From contig NZ_VTZU01000018.1 of the NCBI RefSeq assembly GCF_008370685.1, positions 1 to 64,000 on the forward strand: a stretch of DNA of 64,000 nt. Reading direction: 5' to 3'. Source of the stretch: Aquimarina sp. RZ0. GTDB taxonomy: Bacteria > Bacteroidota > Bacteroidia > Flavobacteriales > Flavobacteriaceae. The notes beneath the pieces were generated by a model. That model was given only the letters and a program-made list of their open reading frames with translations, did not search any database and was not told the DNA's origin. Each line of letters begins with the position of its first letter. Positions within the stretch are counted from its first letter, which is position 1. Below, piece by piece: positions 37,333 through 45,562 of the stretch. The position numbers were made by a program, and so were the translations under genes.

Positions 37333-38229
37333 ATGAACTACAGACAACTTGGGGTATCAGATTTGAGAATTAGCGAACTTTCTTTTGGATGTATGTCTTT
37401 AGAAAAGGATTTGTTAATTTCAAAAGATATTATTTATACTGCCATAGATAATGGTATAAACTATTTTGATACTGCTGATATATATCAAAATGGGGAGAAT
37501 GAAGAAATGCTCGGAAAGCTAATTAGAGATTTTAGGAAAGACATTGTAATTGCTACAAAAGTTGGGAATGAATACCGAAAAGATGGTACTGGTTGGGATT
37601 GGAATCCAAAGAAATCGTATATTATTAGTGCTATTGAGAAAAGCTTAAAACGGTTGCAAACAGATTATATTGATCTCTATCAATTACACGGAGGGACTAT
37701 TGATGATACTATTGACGAAACTATTGATGCCTTTGAAAGTTTACAAAAACAAGGGAAGATACGATATTATGGAATTTCTTCTATAAGACCAAATGTGATT
37801 AGAGAGTATATAAAACGCTCTAACATCATAAGTGTAATGATACAATATAGTCTATTGGATCGCAGAGCTGAGGAATCTTGTCTGGATCTATTGTACGATA
37901 ATAACATTGGAGTATTGACCAGGGGTACACTAGCAAAAGGTTTATTGGCAGGTAAGCCAGCAGCAGATTATTTAGATTATACTATAACTGAAGTATCAGA
38001 AACTATAAAAATACTGAAGAAAGTTTCTGGAAAGCAAAGGTCACTATCCCAAACTGCTGTGAGTTTTGTGCTTAAAAATAGGGCAACCACCTCGGTAGTA
38101 GTTGGGGCAAGTAGAAAAAAACAATTAATAGAATGTTTAGGAATCTCCACAGTGCCGCCACTATCTGATACAGAGTTAAAATTGCTTAAGGAGAGTAATA
38201 AAGTTTATAAGTATCTTAAGCATAGGTGA
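37333..38229 (+). CDS. Aldo/keto reductase
   Basis: 298 residues with a TIM-barrel AKR pattern: LRISELSFGCMSLEKD, NYFDTADIYQNGENEEMLG (catalytic Asp and Tyr), ATKVG with the conserved Lys, IDLYQLHGG with the catalytic His, and SVVVGASRKKQLIE for cofactor phosphate binding. It would reduce carbonyl compounds with NADPH in the cytoplasm; the substrate is not evident. It lies downstream of yraN, 50 bp away, and could share its transcript. Confidence 0.9.
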   Translation: MNYRQLGVSDLRISELSFGCMSLEKDLLISKDIIYTAIDNGINYFDTADIYQNGENEEMLGKLIRDFRKDIVIATKVGNEYRKDGTGWDWNPKKSYIISAIEKSLKRLQTDYIDLYQLHGGTIDDTIDETIDAFESLQKQGKIRYYGISSIRPNVIREYIKRSNIISVMIQYSLLDRRAEESCLDLLYDNNIGVLTRGTLAKGLLAGKPAADYLDYTITEVSETIKILKKVSGKQRSLSQTAVSFVLKNRATTSVVVGASRKKQLIECLGISTVPPLSDTELKLLKESNKVYKYLKHR

Positions 38230-38352
38230 TTCGTAAAAACAATGGTTGCAATAACTCTGTTCATAACATATCTTTTTTATAGTGTGGGTACCCCTATTAG
38301 ATTGATGAAATTAATAATTTCCTTAATTTTGAGAACTAACCTTTAGCTGTGC

Positions 38353-39480
38353 ATGGATTTTTTTACAAGTGTTGATTTAATATTGTTTTTAGGAATTAGT
38401 CAAGGGATTTTTCTGGCTATTACACTTCAGTTAGTTAGTAATAGAAATAGGTCTGCAAACAAAGTTTTGTCGCTTACTTTACTTATTGCGGCTCTTATGC
38501 TTGCAGGTAGAATCATTTCTGTCCAGTCTCCCAATCTTATGTTATTTCGGATTGCTAGTTTTGCAGATACAGTGATTTTTTTATTTGGTCCTCTGGTTTA
38601 TATTTATGTAAGAAGATTAACTTTTCAGGAATTTCCGGAATTTAGATTGTCTTTTTATCATTTTATACCAGCGTTTCTTCATGTGATTTTCTTTTTGTTG
38701 ACGTTGTTATATTCTCTTGAAGAGTTTGGAACTTTACTTATGAATGGAAGCTTTTTTGAAATATATGCAATCATCGAAGGTTCTGGTGTAGTATCTGTTT
38801 TTTACTATTGTTTTTTGTCCTATATATTGATTAAAACCTATCAACAAAAAGAAAAAGATAACTTGTCCTATGTACAAAGTGTGATGTCTTATTTATATGT
38901 CTTTTTGCTTGTTATATTTTTGTTTTCGGTAGTATGGCTTATTAGTTATATGAACTCATATTATCTAAGAATTCCTTCATTATATTTTATTAGTTATAAC
39001 CTCATTTGGATGTGTATTCCAGTTTATATTTATGTAGTTGGTTTTTATAGCTTGCGGCAACCCGAAATTTTTAGAATAACAGATAAGAAAAAGAAAGATA
39101 CCGTCCAGAAAGAAAGGTTAGAAGGAGAAATTTTAGATAGATTAAAAAAAGACTTAGAATATCTAATGGTGACAGAAAATATATATTTAAATAACAATCT
39201 TACATTAAGAGATCTTTCTGAAAAGCTGAGTACTTCTTCTAATAACATTTCCTGGTTATTAAATAATATCCATCAATGCAGTTTTTATGATTATATCAAT
39301 CACTATCGTGTGAAAGCTTTCATACAGAAAATTCAGAATGGAGAGCATCACAATCATACGTTACTAGCCCTTTCTTTGGATTCTGGATTTAATTCTAAGT
39401 CTACTTTTAATAAGGCATTCAAATCAGAAATGAATGATACACCCACAAACTATATTAAAAAGCTAACCACTGCTGTTTAA
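38353..39480 (+). CDS. AraC-family transcriptional regulator with multi-pass membrane sensor
   Basis: 375 residues. The first 225 form about seven transmembrane helices (SVDLILFLGISQGIFLAI, LFGPLVYIYV, FYHFIPAFLHVIFFLLTLLY and so on), a layout common in Bacteroidota AraC proteins. The C-terminal 100 residues are a double helix-turn-helix DNA-binding domain: LTLRDLSEKLSTSSNNISWL and LALSLDSGFNSKSTFNKAF. It probably senses an envelope signal and regulates nearby genes directly from the membrane. The next gene encodes an NHL-repeat lipoprotein on the same strand, a plausible target. Confidence 0.88.
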   Translation: MDFFTSVDLILFLGISQGIFLAITLQLVSNRNRSANKVLSLTLLIAALMLAGRIISVQSPNLMLFRIASFADTVIFLFGPLVYIYVRRLTFQEFPEFRLSFYHFIPAFLHVIFFLLTLLYSLEEFGTLLMNGSFFEIYAIIEGSGVVSVFYYCFLSYILIKTYQQKEKDNLSYVQSVMSYLYVFLLVIFLFSVVWLISYMNSYYLRIPSLYFISYNLIWMCIPVYIYVVGFYSLRQPEIFRITDKKKKDTVQKERLEGEILDRLKKDLEYLMVTENIYLNNNLTLRDLSEKLSTSSNNISWLLNNIHQCSFYDYINHYRVKAFIQKIQNGEHHNHTLLALSLDSGFNSKSTFNKAFKSEMNDTPTNYIKKLTTAV

Positions 39481-39683
39481 TCACTAACCGAAGGTTGCAT
39501 TTATCCAATTATCCGGAAGAAATCAAAGCCTCTTTTTTTTAACGACATATCTGGCCTACTCCGAGATAGTTTGCTATTAGGATACTGATTGGATATAAGG
39601 TCAGAAATTCGTCCTATTGTATCCAGACGGTCGATTTTAAGAACTACAGGAGATATTTTTGAAGAAACTTAAAATTTAAAAAA

Positions 39684-40616
39684 ATGAAAACTCTTATTAA
39701 AAAAAATGAAACAAAAATTGTAATGATTTTTATGCTGGTAATGGCCTCTTTTATACTTACTTCTTGTTATGGAGATCCTGTAGTGATTGATCCGGAAGTA
39801 GAAACAGTTGTTAGTGATTTTTTGGGAAATGATGCAGTTAGTGTAGATAGATTTGGGAATGTGTATGTATCTGAATTTGGTCAGTTTGTGGGTTCTTCAG
39901 GAAATGGAACCAGTGTATTCAAAATATCAAAGAATGGAGAAATTACAGAGTTTATCTCGGATTTAGTGGGACCTTTAGGAAATGCAATTGATTCGCAAGG
40001 AAATTTTTATGTGGTGAACGGTAGCGGAGATGGAGTAGGAGATATTTTAAAAATAACGCCGGATGGAGTCAGAATAGTTCTGGCTTCTATAGAAGGGTTT
40101 CCTGCGGGATTAGCATTAGACAAAGATCGAAATATATATATATCTAATTTTGGCACACCCACTGTACATAAAATTACGACAGATGGAGAAATTACTGTCT
40201 TTGCATCAGATCCAAGATTAGCAGGTGGAGTGGGTATTGAATTTGATCGAAAAGGAAATCTTATTATTGGAAATTTTTTGACAGCAGATATTTTATCTGT
40301 TGATCCAGAAGGGAGTGTGTCTTTGGTAACTACAATTCCGGATATCGCAGTGGGAGGAGGACTGGGATACATAACCGTTGCGGGTAATTCAGTATTTGCT
40401 ACAGGGATTGCAATAAATAAAATATTTAGAGTATCTCTTAGAGATGGAAAAATAGAAGAATTTGCAGGAACGGGAGAAGCAAGCACTATAGATGGATCAG
40501 TATTAGAAGCATCTTTTAATGGTCCTAACGGAATACGAGCAGATGTTTATGGAAGAATAATTTATGTTTCAGAATTTGGAGGAACAGGTGCAGTACGTAA
40601 AATCAGTTTAAGGTAA
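39684..40616 (+). CDS. NHL-repeat / SMP-30-like beta-propeller lipoprotein
   Basis: 310 residues. Signal with lipobox LTSC (Cys27-28 region of MASFILTSCYGD). The rest consists of six repeats of the type VDRFGNVYVSEFG...KISKNGEI, IDSQGNFYVVN, LDKDRNIYISNFG, FDRKGNLIIGNFL, giving a beta-propeller. Such lipoproteins are often annotated as gluconolactonase-like or NHL proteins and may bind ligands at the cell surface; no catalytic residues can be assigned. It lies after the AraC-type regulator and is followed by a 16-bp perfect inverted repeat. Confidence 0.82.
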   Translation: MKTLIKKNETKIVMIFMLVMASFILTSCYGDPVVIDPEVETVVSDFLGNDAVSVDRFGNVYVSEFGQFVGSSGNGTSVFKISKNGEITEFISDLVGPLGNAIDSQGNFYVVNGSGDGVGDILKITPDGVRIVLASIEGFPAGLALDKDRNIYISNFGTPTVHKITTDGEITVFASDPRLAGGVGIEFDRKGNLIIGNFLTADILSVDPEGSVSLVTTIPDIAVGGGLGYITVAGNSVFATGIAINKIFRVSLRDGKIEEFAGTGEASTIDGSVLEASFNGPNGIRADVYGRIIYVSEFGGTGAVRKISLR

Positions 40617-40671
40617 AACCACAGTGGATTAGGGAGATGCCATGATCAAAAAATTGTAAAGTTTATGTTGG

Positions 40672-40713
40672 GATATTAAGATTGGGAGGTGATCACATCC
40701 CAATCTTAATATC
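40672..40713. terminator. Perfect 16-bp inverted repeat, probable terminator
   Basis: GATATTAAGATTGGGA (40672-40687) is the exact reverse complement of TCCCAATCTTAATATC (40698-40713), with a 10-base loop, 55 bases after the NHL lipoprotein stop. It lacks a clean T tract. A MITE begins two bases beyond it. Confidence 0.6.
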
Positions 40714-40714
40714 A

Positions 40715-40875
40715 TACGATTTACGAATAAAAATTTCGCATCTAATGATATTCTTTTTCTACTATATTTTCTTCATAAAATGAAACAATAGCTATGGCTA
40801 TTCTTTAATTTGATTCATCAATCTAGCGAAAAATCCTTGCCATTATTTTTACGAAATTCTCACCCGTAAATCGTA
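40715..40875. mobile_element. MITE family A, diverged copy 3
   Basis: 161-bp relative of the copies at 17254 and 32100. Left end TACGATTTACGAATAAAAAT, right end on the opposite strand TACGATTTACGGGTGAGAAT, central AGCTATGGCTAT in place of TAGCTATAGCTA. It is flanked by TCA at 40712-40714 and 40876-40878. The interior is much diverged, so this is an older insertion. Confidence 0.75.
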
Positions 40876-40878
40876 TCA

Positions 40879-41392
40879 GACTATTTCTAATTTAAAATTA
40901 CCCATTAAAACTCACTCTTCTTCAGTTATATTTCAAAATAAAAGATAGTACAGCTATGCTTATTTTTCTTTTTTGTCTAAACAAGAAATTGCCGTTTTCT
41001 ATTTGAGTATTTGAAATCCTTTATTACAGTAAATGGTATAAAAAGTCATCTGAAAAATAATGAATAGGCTTAGTTTTTGTATATCAAGCTTATCAGAAGA
41101 TGTAGAAATAATACATCCAGGAATTAGAAAGGGTTTATTAAAGTCGATCTTACATGAGACTTTAATATTGCGTATGATACCCGTCCTCAAATGAAATTGC
41201 TTACTAAAATCATTTCTTTCTGTTTTACACTACAAAATAAAAAGCATGGATAGGCTGCTATCTGTGAATTTTCGTTCTCGTCTCAATTAAAAAATGGTAT
41301 GATTCAGTTTTCGATGATTTTATCTAAGGCTTTTATAATGAAGATTCTGCAAGGAAAAGAATGCCAAGTCTATGTAAGCTTCAGTAGTACGC
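40879..41392. other. 514-bp stretch without a gene, with weak internal direct repeats
   Basis: Contains two loosely similar segments, around 40890-40980 (AAAATTACCCATTAAAACTC...) and 41190-41260 (GAAATTGCTTACTAAAATCA...), each followed by an AAAATAAAA motif and a GCTAT-type motif. They may be remnants of older mobile repeats. No supported coding frame. Confidence 0.4.
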
Positions 41393-41846
41393 TAAAAATA
41401 GCCCCAGACTAAGTAATCGATAAAAATACTTTCAAAAAACAACAAAAGGCAGGAATCCTTGTCAACAGAAAAAATAGAGGAAAATTATTAGGTTTTTAAT
41501 GCTCATATTCTTCTATTTTTTGTAAGAATTATTGCAATAAAATATCATTTTTATAATTGTAGTACAAAGCTCTTTTTTTTCAAAAGGAAAAGTTAAAAAA
41601 AAACCTGCTATGGTATGTTTGGTGTCAAAAAAAGTACTTTCAAAGTTGTAGGAGTTGTTGTCTTTAAACTAGATTTTAGGTGTAAGTGAGTATTTGGAAA
41701 TAATCCAAAAACCAGAAAATACTTTAACACTTATATGTGAATAATTAACACGTCGTTAGGGTAGGGTGAGAGCTGTCCATCTTGTTTATATTGTATATAA
41801 TCATTTACAATAAAGCAAAAGTAACCTCTTAAAAAACTTTAATATT

Positions 41847-44384
41847 ATGTTTAAACTAGCTATTAATTTTATAAGGACGAATATTTCGTCTCGATTATCT
41901 ATTTTTATATTTCTTTTAACATGTAATTGTCTATTTCTTCAGGCCAAGGATATAGATTTTAATGCAGAATATGGTCATAGTGGTAATCTGATTGAAAAAA
42001 TACAGAGAGCCATTGATAATGCTTCCAGTGGTGATGTTATTATTTTTAAAAGTCTTCATTATAATTTGGGTGGAGGTCTAGAAGTTATTACAATTGATAA
42101 ACCACTTACGATACAGGGAGCTGAACCAGAAGGTTTTGATCCTTCTTTTTTTGGAGCCTCAGGGATACAAACCACTTTGGGGGATACGGTAACATTTGCT
42201 TTCCGTTCGGATGATATTGTTTTCAAGAATATTTCTATTGTCCGCAAGGATGATGGAGAAGCTGTTTTTGATATTCTTATTGATGCGCGTCACACTACTT
42301 ATTTAGAGCCAAATCCTGAAACTATTGAGCAGGAGCACTACACAGGAATAAAATTCGAAAATGTAGTTTTAAATGGAGGCGCATTTGGAGTGCATTCTGG
42401 TAATGGTATTGGTGTAGAGATGACAAATACATCATTAGTCAACTGGCGTAGAATTGGATATTGGGCTAATAGATTTGGTCGATCAAAAAGTACGCCAAGA
42501 GGAGTATTTACATCATGTGTTATAACACCTAAAAAAGATGTTATTGGTTTTGATGATAGAGCTGTATCCTATGATGCAGGGAATTCTGAGTATCCAGAGG
42601 TTTGGGATACCAATGATACCACATTTGATAACTGTCAGATTAATGAGACTGGTATAGCAGTATCCAGATGTAAAAACTTTACTATTAAAAACACTACTTT
42701 TAATGATAGTACCGGCGCAGTAGATTTGGTACATATCGAGGAATTTTCGAATGATATAAGAGTTCAGAACAATATCTTTAATTGTTCTGTAGAAGATTTC
42801 ACAAAACTTACAAGAATCTGTCAATTGGATAGAGAGTTACAACCTTCTTATAATATTCAGTTTACAAATAATAGGATCATTGGTACGTATGACTTTTTTA
42901 TCTCAGCGTATGCATCTAGAGATATTACAGTGATAGGAAATGATTTTAGATCTGGAGATGCAGGGAACGAAAATTCTATTGATTTCACATATTACGAATC
43001 TAGAGAGAGAGAGCCAATTCCAGTAGAAATATTGTCTGATAATATTATTATTATGGGTAATCCAGGATTAGGATATTCTCAGAATAAAAATTTTAAAGTA
43101 CAAATACCTAATGAAAACAACAATATATATGTTGAAGGATATACAGATGTTCAGCAAAATATTATTGAGCTTGATCCAGCACCTCCTGTTGTCGAAGACG
43201 GGATGTATGAAATTGTAAATAAGGCGACTGGGCAAAGGTTATCTGCAGCCAGTGATGGTTCAACATTAATGACGACAGATACGGCAGATGAAAACTCTCA
43301 ATGGAGAATAACTTTCAATCCACCATATTCTTATCATATCCAGAATGTTGGGAATGATAAATATCTGGAGACTCACGTAGGATATACTGAATTTGATGTA
43401 TTTACTGATCAACCTCAGACACTACAGCCTTTTTTAAATGATGTTCCTAGTGGAGATGCATTACCTTTTTGGAGTATCGCAGGTCTGGAAGGAAGTGAAT
43501 ATTTTGAGATTTTCCCAGGAGGGAATGAGCGACAGGCTGCGTATTCTGCAAATGATGATTCTAGTACAAACTTTGTATTCACCTTTGAGTTTGATATGTA
43601 TTTTAGAAGAATAAAATTACCACTTACAGATGCCGAAAAATGGGAAATCAGACCTGTCATTGCTAGTCCTGATCCGAATCCTGATCCAAATCCAGGTATC
43701 ACCAATTTAGCACTTAATAAACCAGCAACACAATCCAGTGAACTTTATGGATTAACAGCTTCTTTTGCTGTGGATGGTGACAGAGATAGTTTTTCTCATA
43801 CAGATAACGATGCAAATGCCTGGATTGAGATTGATTTAGGTGACCAATTTAATATTAATGAGATTAAAGTCTGGAATAGACCGGATTGTTGTACAGATCG
43901 TTTGGGTGAGTATCAGGTATTTACTTCGGATGTGCCATTTGATTCAGAGGATATTGTTGCTACTGCGAATCAATCGGGTGTTGGAATTTTCTTTCAGGAA
44001 GCTACTGCAGCAAGACCTACAAGTGTTGGTATGGATGCAGGTAGAATAGCGCGTTATGTAAGAATTCAATTGATTGGAACCAATTTTTTACATCCATCAG
44101 AAATAGAAGTGATGGGTACACCTCTGGACTCTGGTAGAGATTCTGGAATAGATACACAGGAAAATGCTGTATCCATATATCCTAACCCTATTCTAAAAGG
44201 AGACCTGGTAACTGTTCAGAATACCAAAGAAGGAAAAGCAATTTCTTTAGTTGATTTTGCAGGAAGAACATTGGTTAAAAAAATAACTCAAAAAGGACAG
44301 ACTACGATTGATACTTCTGATTTATCTAGTGGTGTTTATTTTGTCGTAGTAGACAAAAATATTACAAGATTAATGGTAAACTAG
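41847..44384 (+). CDS. Secreted beta-helix / ricin-like lectin / discoidin protein with T9SS domain, copy A
   Basis: 845 residues. Signal peptide to about 33 (LFLQA), then a right-handed beta-helix (about 34-440) with N-rich rungs (KFENVVLNGG, DNCQINETGI, VQNNIFNCSV) like pectate-lyase-type polysaccharide-active proteins. A beta-trefoil resembling ricin-type lectins follows (about 451-604; QW-type motifs SQWRI and EKWEI). After a DPNPDPNPNP-like linker comes an F5/8-type C (discoidin, fucolectin-like) domain at 618-758 (NLALNKPATQSS, VRIQLIG). The T9SS sorting domain is at 774-845 (IYPNPILKGD). Probably exported to act on or bind glycans; a catalytic site is not identified. Tandem paralogue at 45563. 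Confidence 0.85.
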   Translation: MFKLAINFIRTNISSRLSIFIFLLTCNCLFLQAKDIDFNAEYGHSGNLIEKIQRAIDNASSGDVIIFKSLHYNLGGGLEVITIDKPLTIQGAEPEGFDPSFFGASGIQTTLGDTVTFAFRSDDIVFKNISIVRKDDGEAVFDILIDARHTTYLEPNPETIEQEHYTGIKFENVVLNGGAFGVHSGNGIGVEMTNTSLVNWRRIGYWANRFGRSKSTPRGVFTSCVITPKKDVIGFDDRAVSYDAGNSEYPEVWDTNDTTFDNCQINETGIAVSRCKNFTIKNTTFNDSTGAVDLVHIEEFSNDIRVQNNIFNCSVEDFTKLTRICQLDRELQPSYNIQFTNNRIIGTYDFFISAYASRDITVIGNDFRSGDAGNENSIDFTYYESREREPIPVEILSDNIIIMGNPGLGYSQNKNFKVQIPNENNNIYVEGYTDVQQNIIELDPAPPVVEDGMYEIVNKATGQRLSAASDGSTLMTTDTADENSQWRITFNPPYSYHIQNVGNDKYLETHVGYTEFDVFTDQPQTLQPFLNDVPSGDALPFWSIAGLEGSEYFEIFPGGNERQAAYSANDDSSTNFVFTFEFDMYFRRIKLPLTDAEKWEIRPVIASPDPNPDPNPGITNLALNKPATQSSELYGLTASFAVDGDRDSFSHTDNDANAWIEIDLGDQFNINEIKVWNRPDCCTDRLGEYQVFTSDVPFDSEDIVATANQSGVGIFFQEATAARPTSVGMDAGRIARYVRIQLIGTNFLHPSEIEVMGTPLDSGRDSGIDTQENAVSIYPNPILKGDLVTVQNTKEGKAISLVDFAGRTLVKKITQKGQTTIDTSDLSSGVYFVVVDKNITRLMVN

Positions 44385-44557
44385 TTAAACGTAGATGAAT
44401 TTTAATCAATATATTGAATTAGCCATTTAGCCACACTGATTAAAAACAAGATATAGTATATATTCAAGAATATGAAGTTATATACAAACAGGTTTACGTA
44501 GATCTGATCTGTTCAAATGTATTTGTAAATCAAGTATCTAAAAAATGAGTTATAAAT

Positions 44558-44589
44558 AAACCCCATCTCTAAATATTGAGATGGGGTTT
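44558..44589. terminator. Terminator after duplicated gene copy A
   Basis: AAACCCCATCTC (44558-44569) pairs with GAGATGGGGTTT (44578-44589) around an 8-base loop. The same hairpin recurs at 48273-48304 between copy B and groEL, where it serves two convergent genes. Confidence 0.78.
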
Positions 44590-44647
44590 ATAATTTTATG
44601 AACCCAAAACAAGCTATATAAATAAACTGTACTGGCTTGCATGATGT

Positions 44648-45123
44648 TTATATCATTTCAGATATACTTCCTGTAACCATTGATCCGCCATTAGGAGGAT
44701 CTTTTTTACTCGATAATCGAGATTTAAATACTCCAAGGCTTGCCTTGAAATCAAAATCTTTTTTCAATAAATGCCTTTTGGGCTTGTCTCGAGGTAGTTT
44801 GTCTTCAATTATTTTAGCAGTTACTACAGAATCTTCTCTTCCAGTATTTTATACAATAGTTCTTAGCGGAGATTCAATAGCACGGTTTACAATTTGTAAA
44901 CCAGTTGCCTCATCAGCATTCAGAGTTGCCAACGCTTCTCCATCTAAAGTTTTGGTTTTTGTACTCCAATTTTGTTGGTCAAAGCATTACTCGAGATGAG
45001 TTCAATAATAAGATATATAATTTCTCAAGATCTGATGTCATTTTTTCGTTATTTGTAACGAAATAAGGAGAAAAATGCCCTTTGTCAAACTACATTCCTT
45101 TTATGATGTCTACAGAAGTAAGT
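44648..45123 (-). pseudogene. groEL: Truncated, decayed groEL fragment
   Basis: On the minus strand the sequence matches the 3' two thirds of the intact groEL at 48363-49460 in order, with deletions. The end near the stop (44648) matches 48363. The block at 44810-44920 matches about 48589-48700 (including CTTAGCGGAGATTCAATAGC). It then jumps to AGAGTTGCCAACGCTTCTCC (about 49221) and to TCTCAAGATCTGATGTCATT (about 49355), fading at about 49457. A palindromic repeat has replaced part of it at 44705-44801. No product possible. It marks the join of the tandem duplication. Confidence 0.87.
44705..44801 (-). repeat. Dispersed palindromic repeat, copy 2, inside the groEL pseudogene
   Basis: Reverse complement reads CAAACTACCTCGAGACAAGC through CTCGATTATCGAGTAAA and matches the repeat at 10741-10834 over its full length with scattered differences. 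It lies where about 150 bp of groEL sequence is missing. Confidence 0.7.
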
Positions 45124-45562
45124 TAGAAATAGTCCCGCACTAAGTAATCGAGAGAAAAAATACCTTCAAAAAAAAATGTTTAGAACCTTTGTCAACAGAA
45201 AATATGGGGAAAAATATTAATTTTTTAATGCTAATATCCCGCTCTTTTTTGTAAGAATTATTGCGATAAAATATCATTTTAGGAATTGTAGTACAAAGCA
45301 CTTTATTTTTTCAAGAGAAAATATCAAAAAAACACCTAAAAGTGGAGCATTTAATGCTAAAAAAGTGTAGGAATTTTTATACAAAAACTAGATTTTATCT
45401 GTAGGTGAGTGTTTTAAAAATAATCCAAAAAGCAAAAAAAACTTTAACATTTAATACATAAAATTAACATTTCATTAAGGTAGGGTAAGAGCTATTCGCC
45501 TTGTTTTAATTATACATGACCAGCTTAAAACCAAAACATAACCTCTTAAAAACTTTAATATT

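Larger units (their letters stand above)
41393..44647 (+). repeat. Tandem duplication, copy A (upstream region, gene and terminator)
   Basis: From about 41393 (AGACTAAGTAATCGA shortly after) through the 845-residue protein gene and its terminator, the DNA matches 45133-48362 closely, including noncoding landmarks such as TTGTCAACAGAAAA and ATTGTAGTACAAAGC upstream and TAGCCATTTAGCCACACTGA downstream. The match continues into the groEL fragment that follows copy A and the intact groEL that follows copy B. Confidence 0.88.

Noticed and set aside
40007..40486. A 159-codon open frame on the minus strand
   Set aside because: It lies wholly antisense within the NHL-repeat lipoprotein gene and its Ser/Pro/Thr-rich product has no family character.
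44637..44999. A 120-codon open frame on the plus strand
   Set aside because: It is antisense to the decayed groEL fragment; its peptide mirrors the equivalent antisense peptide at 48352 over the intact groEL.
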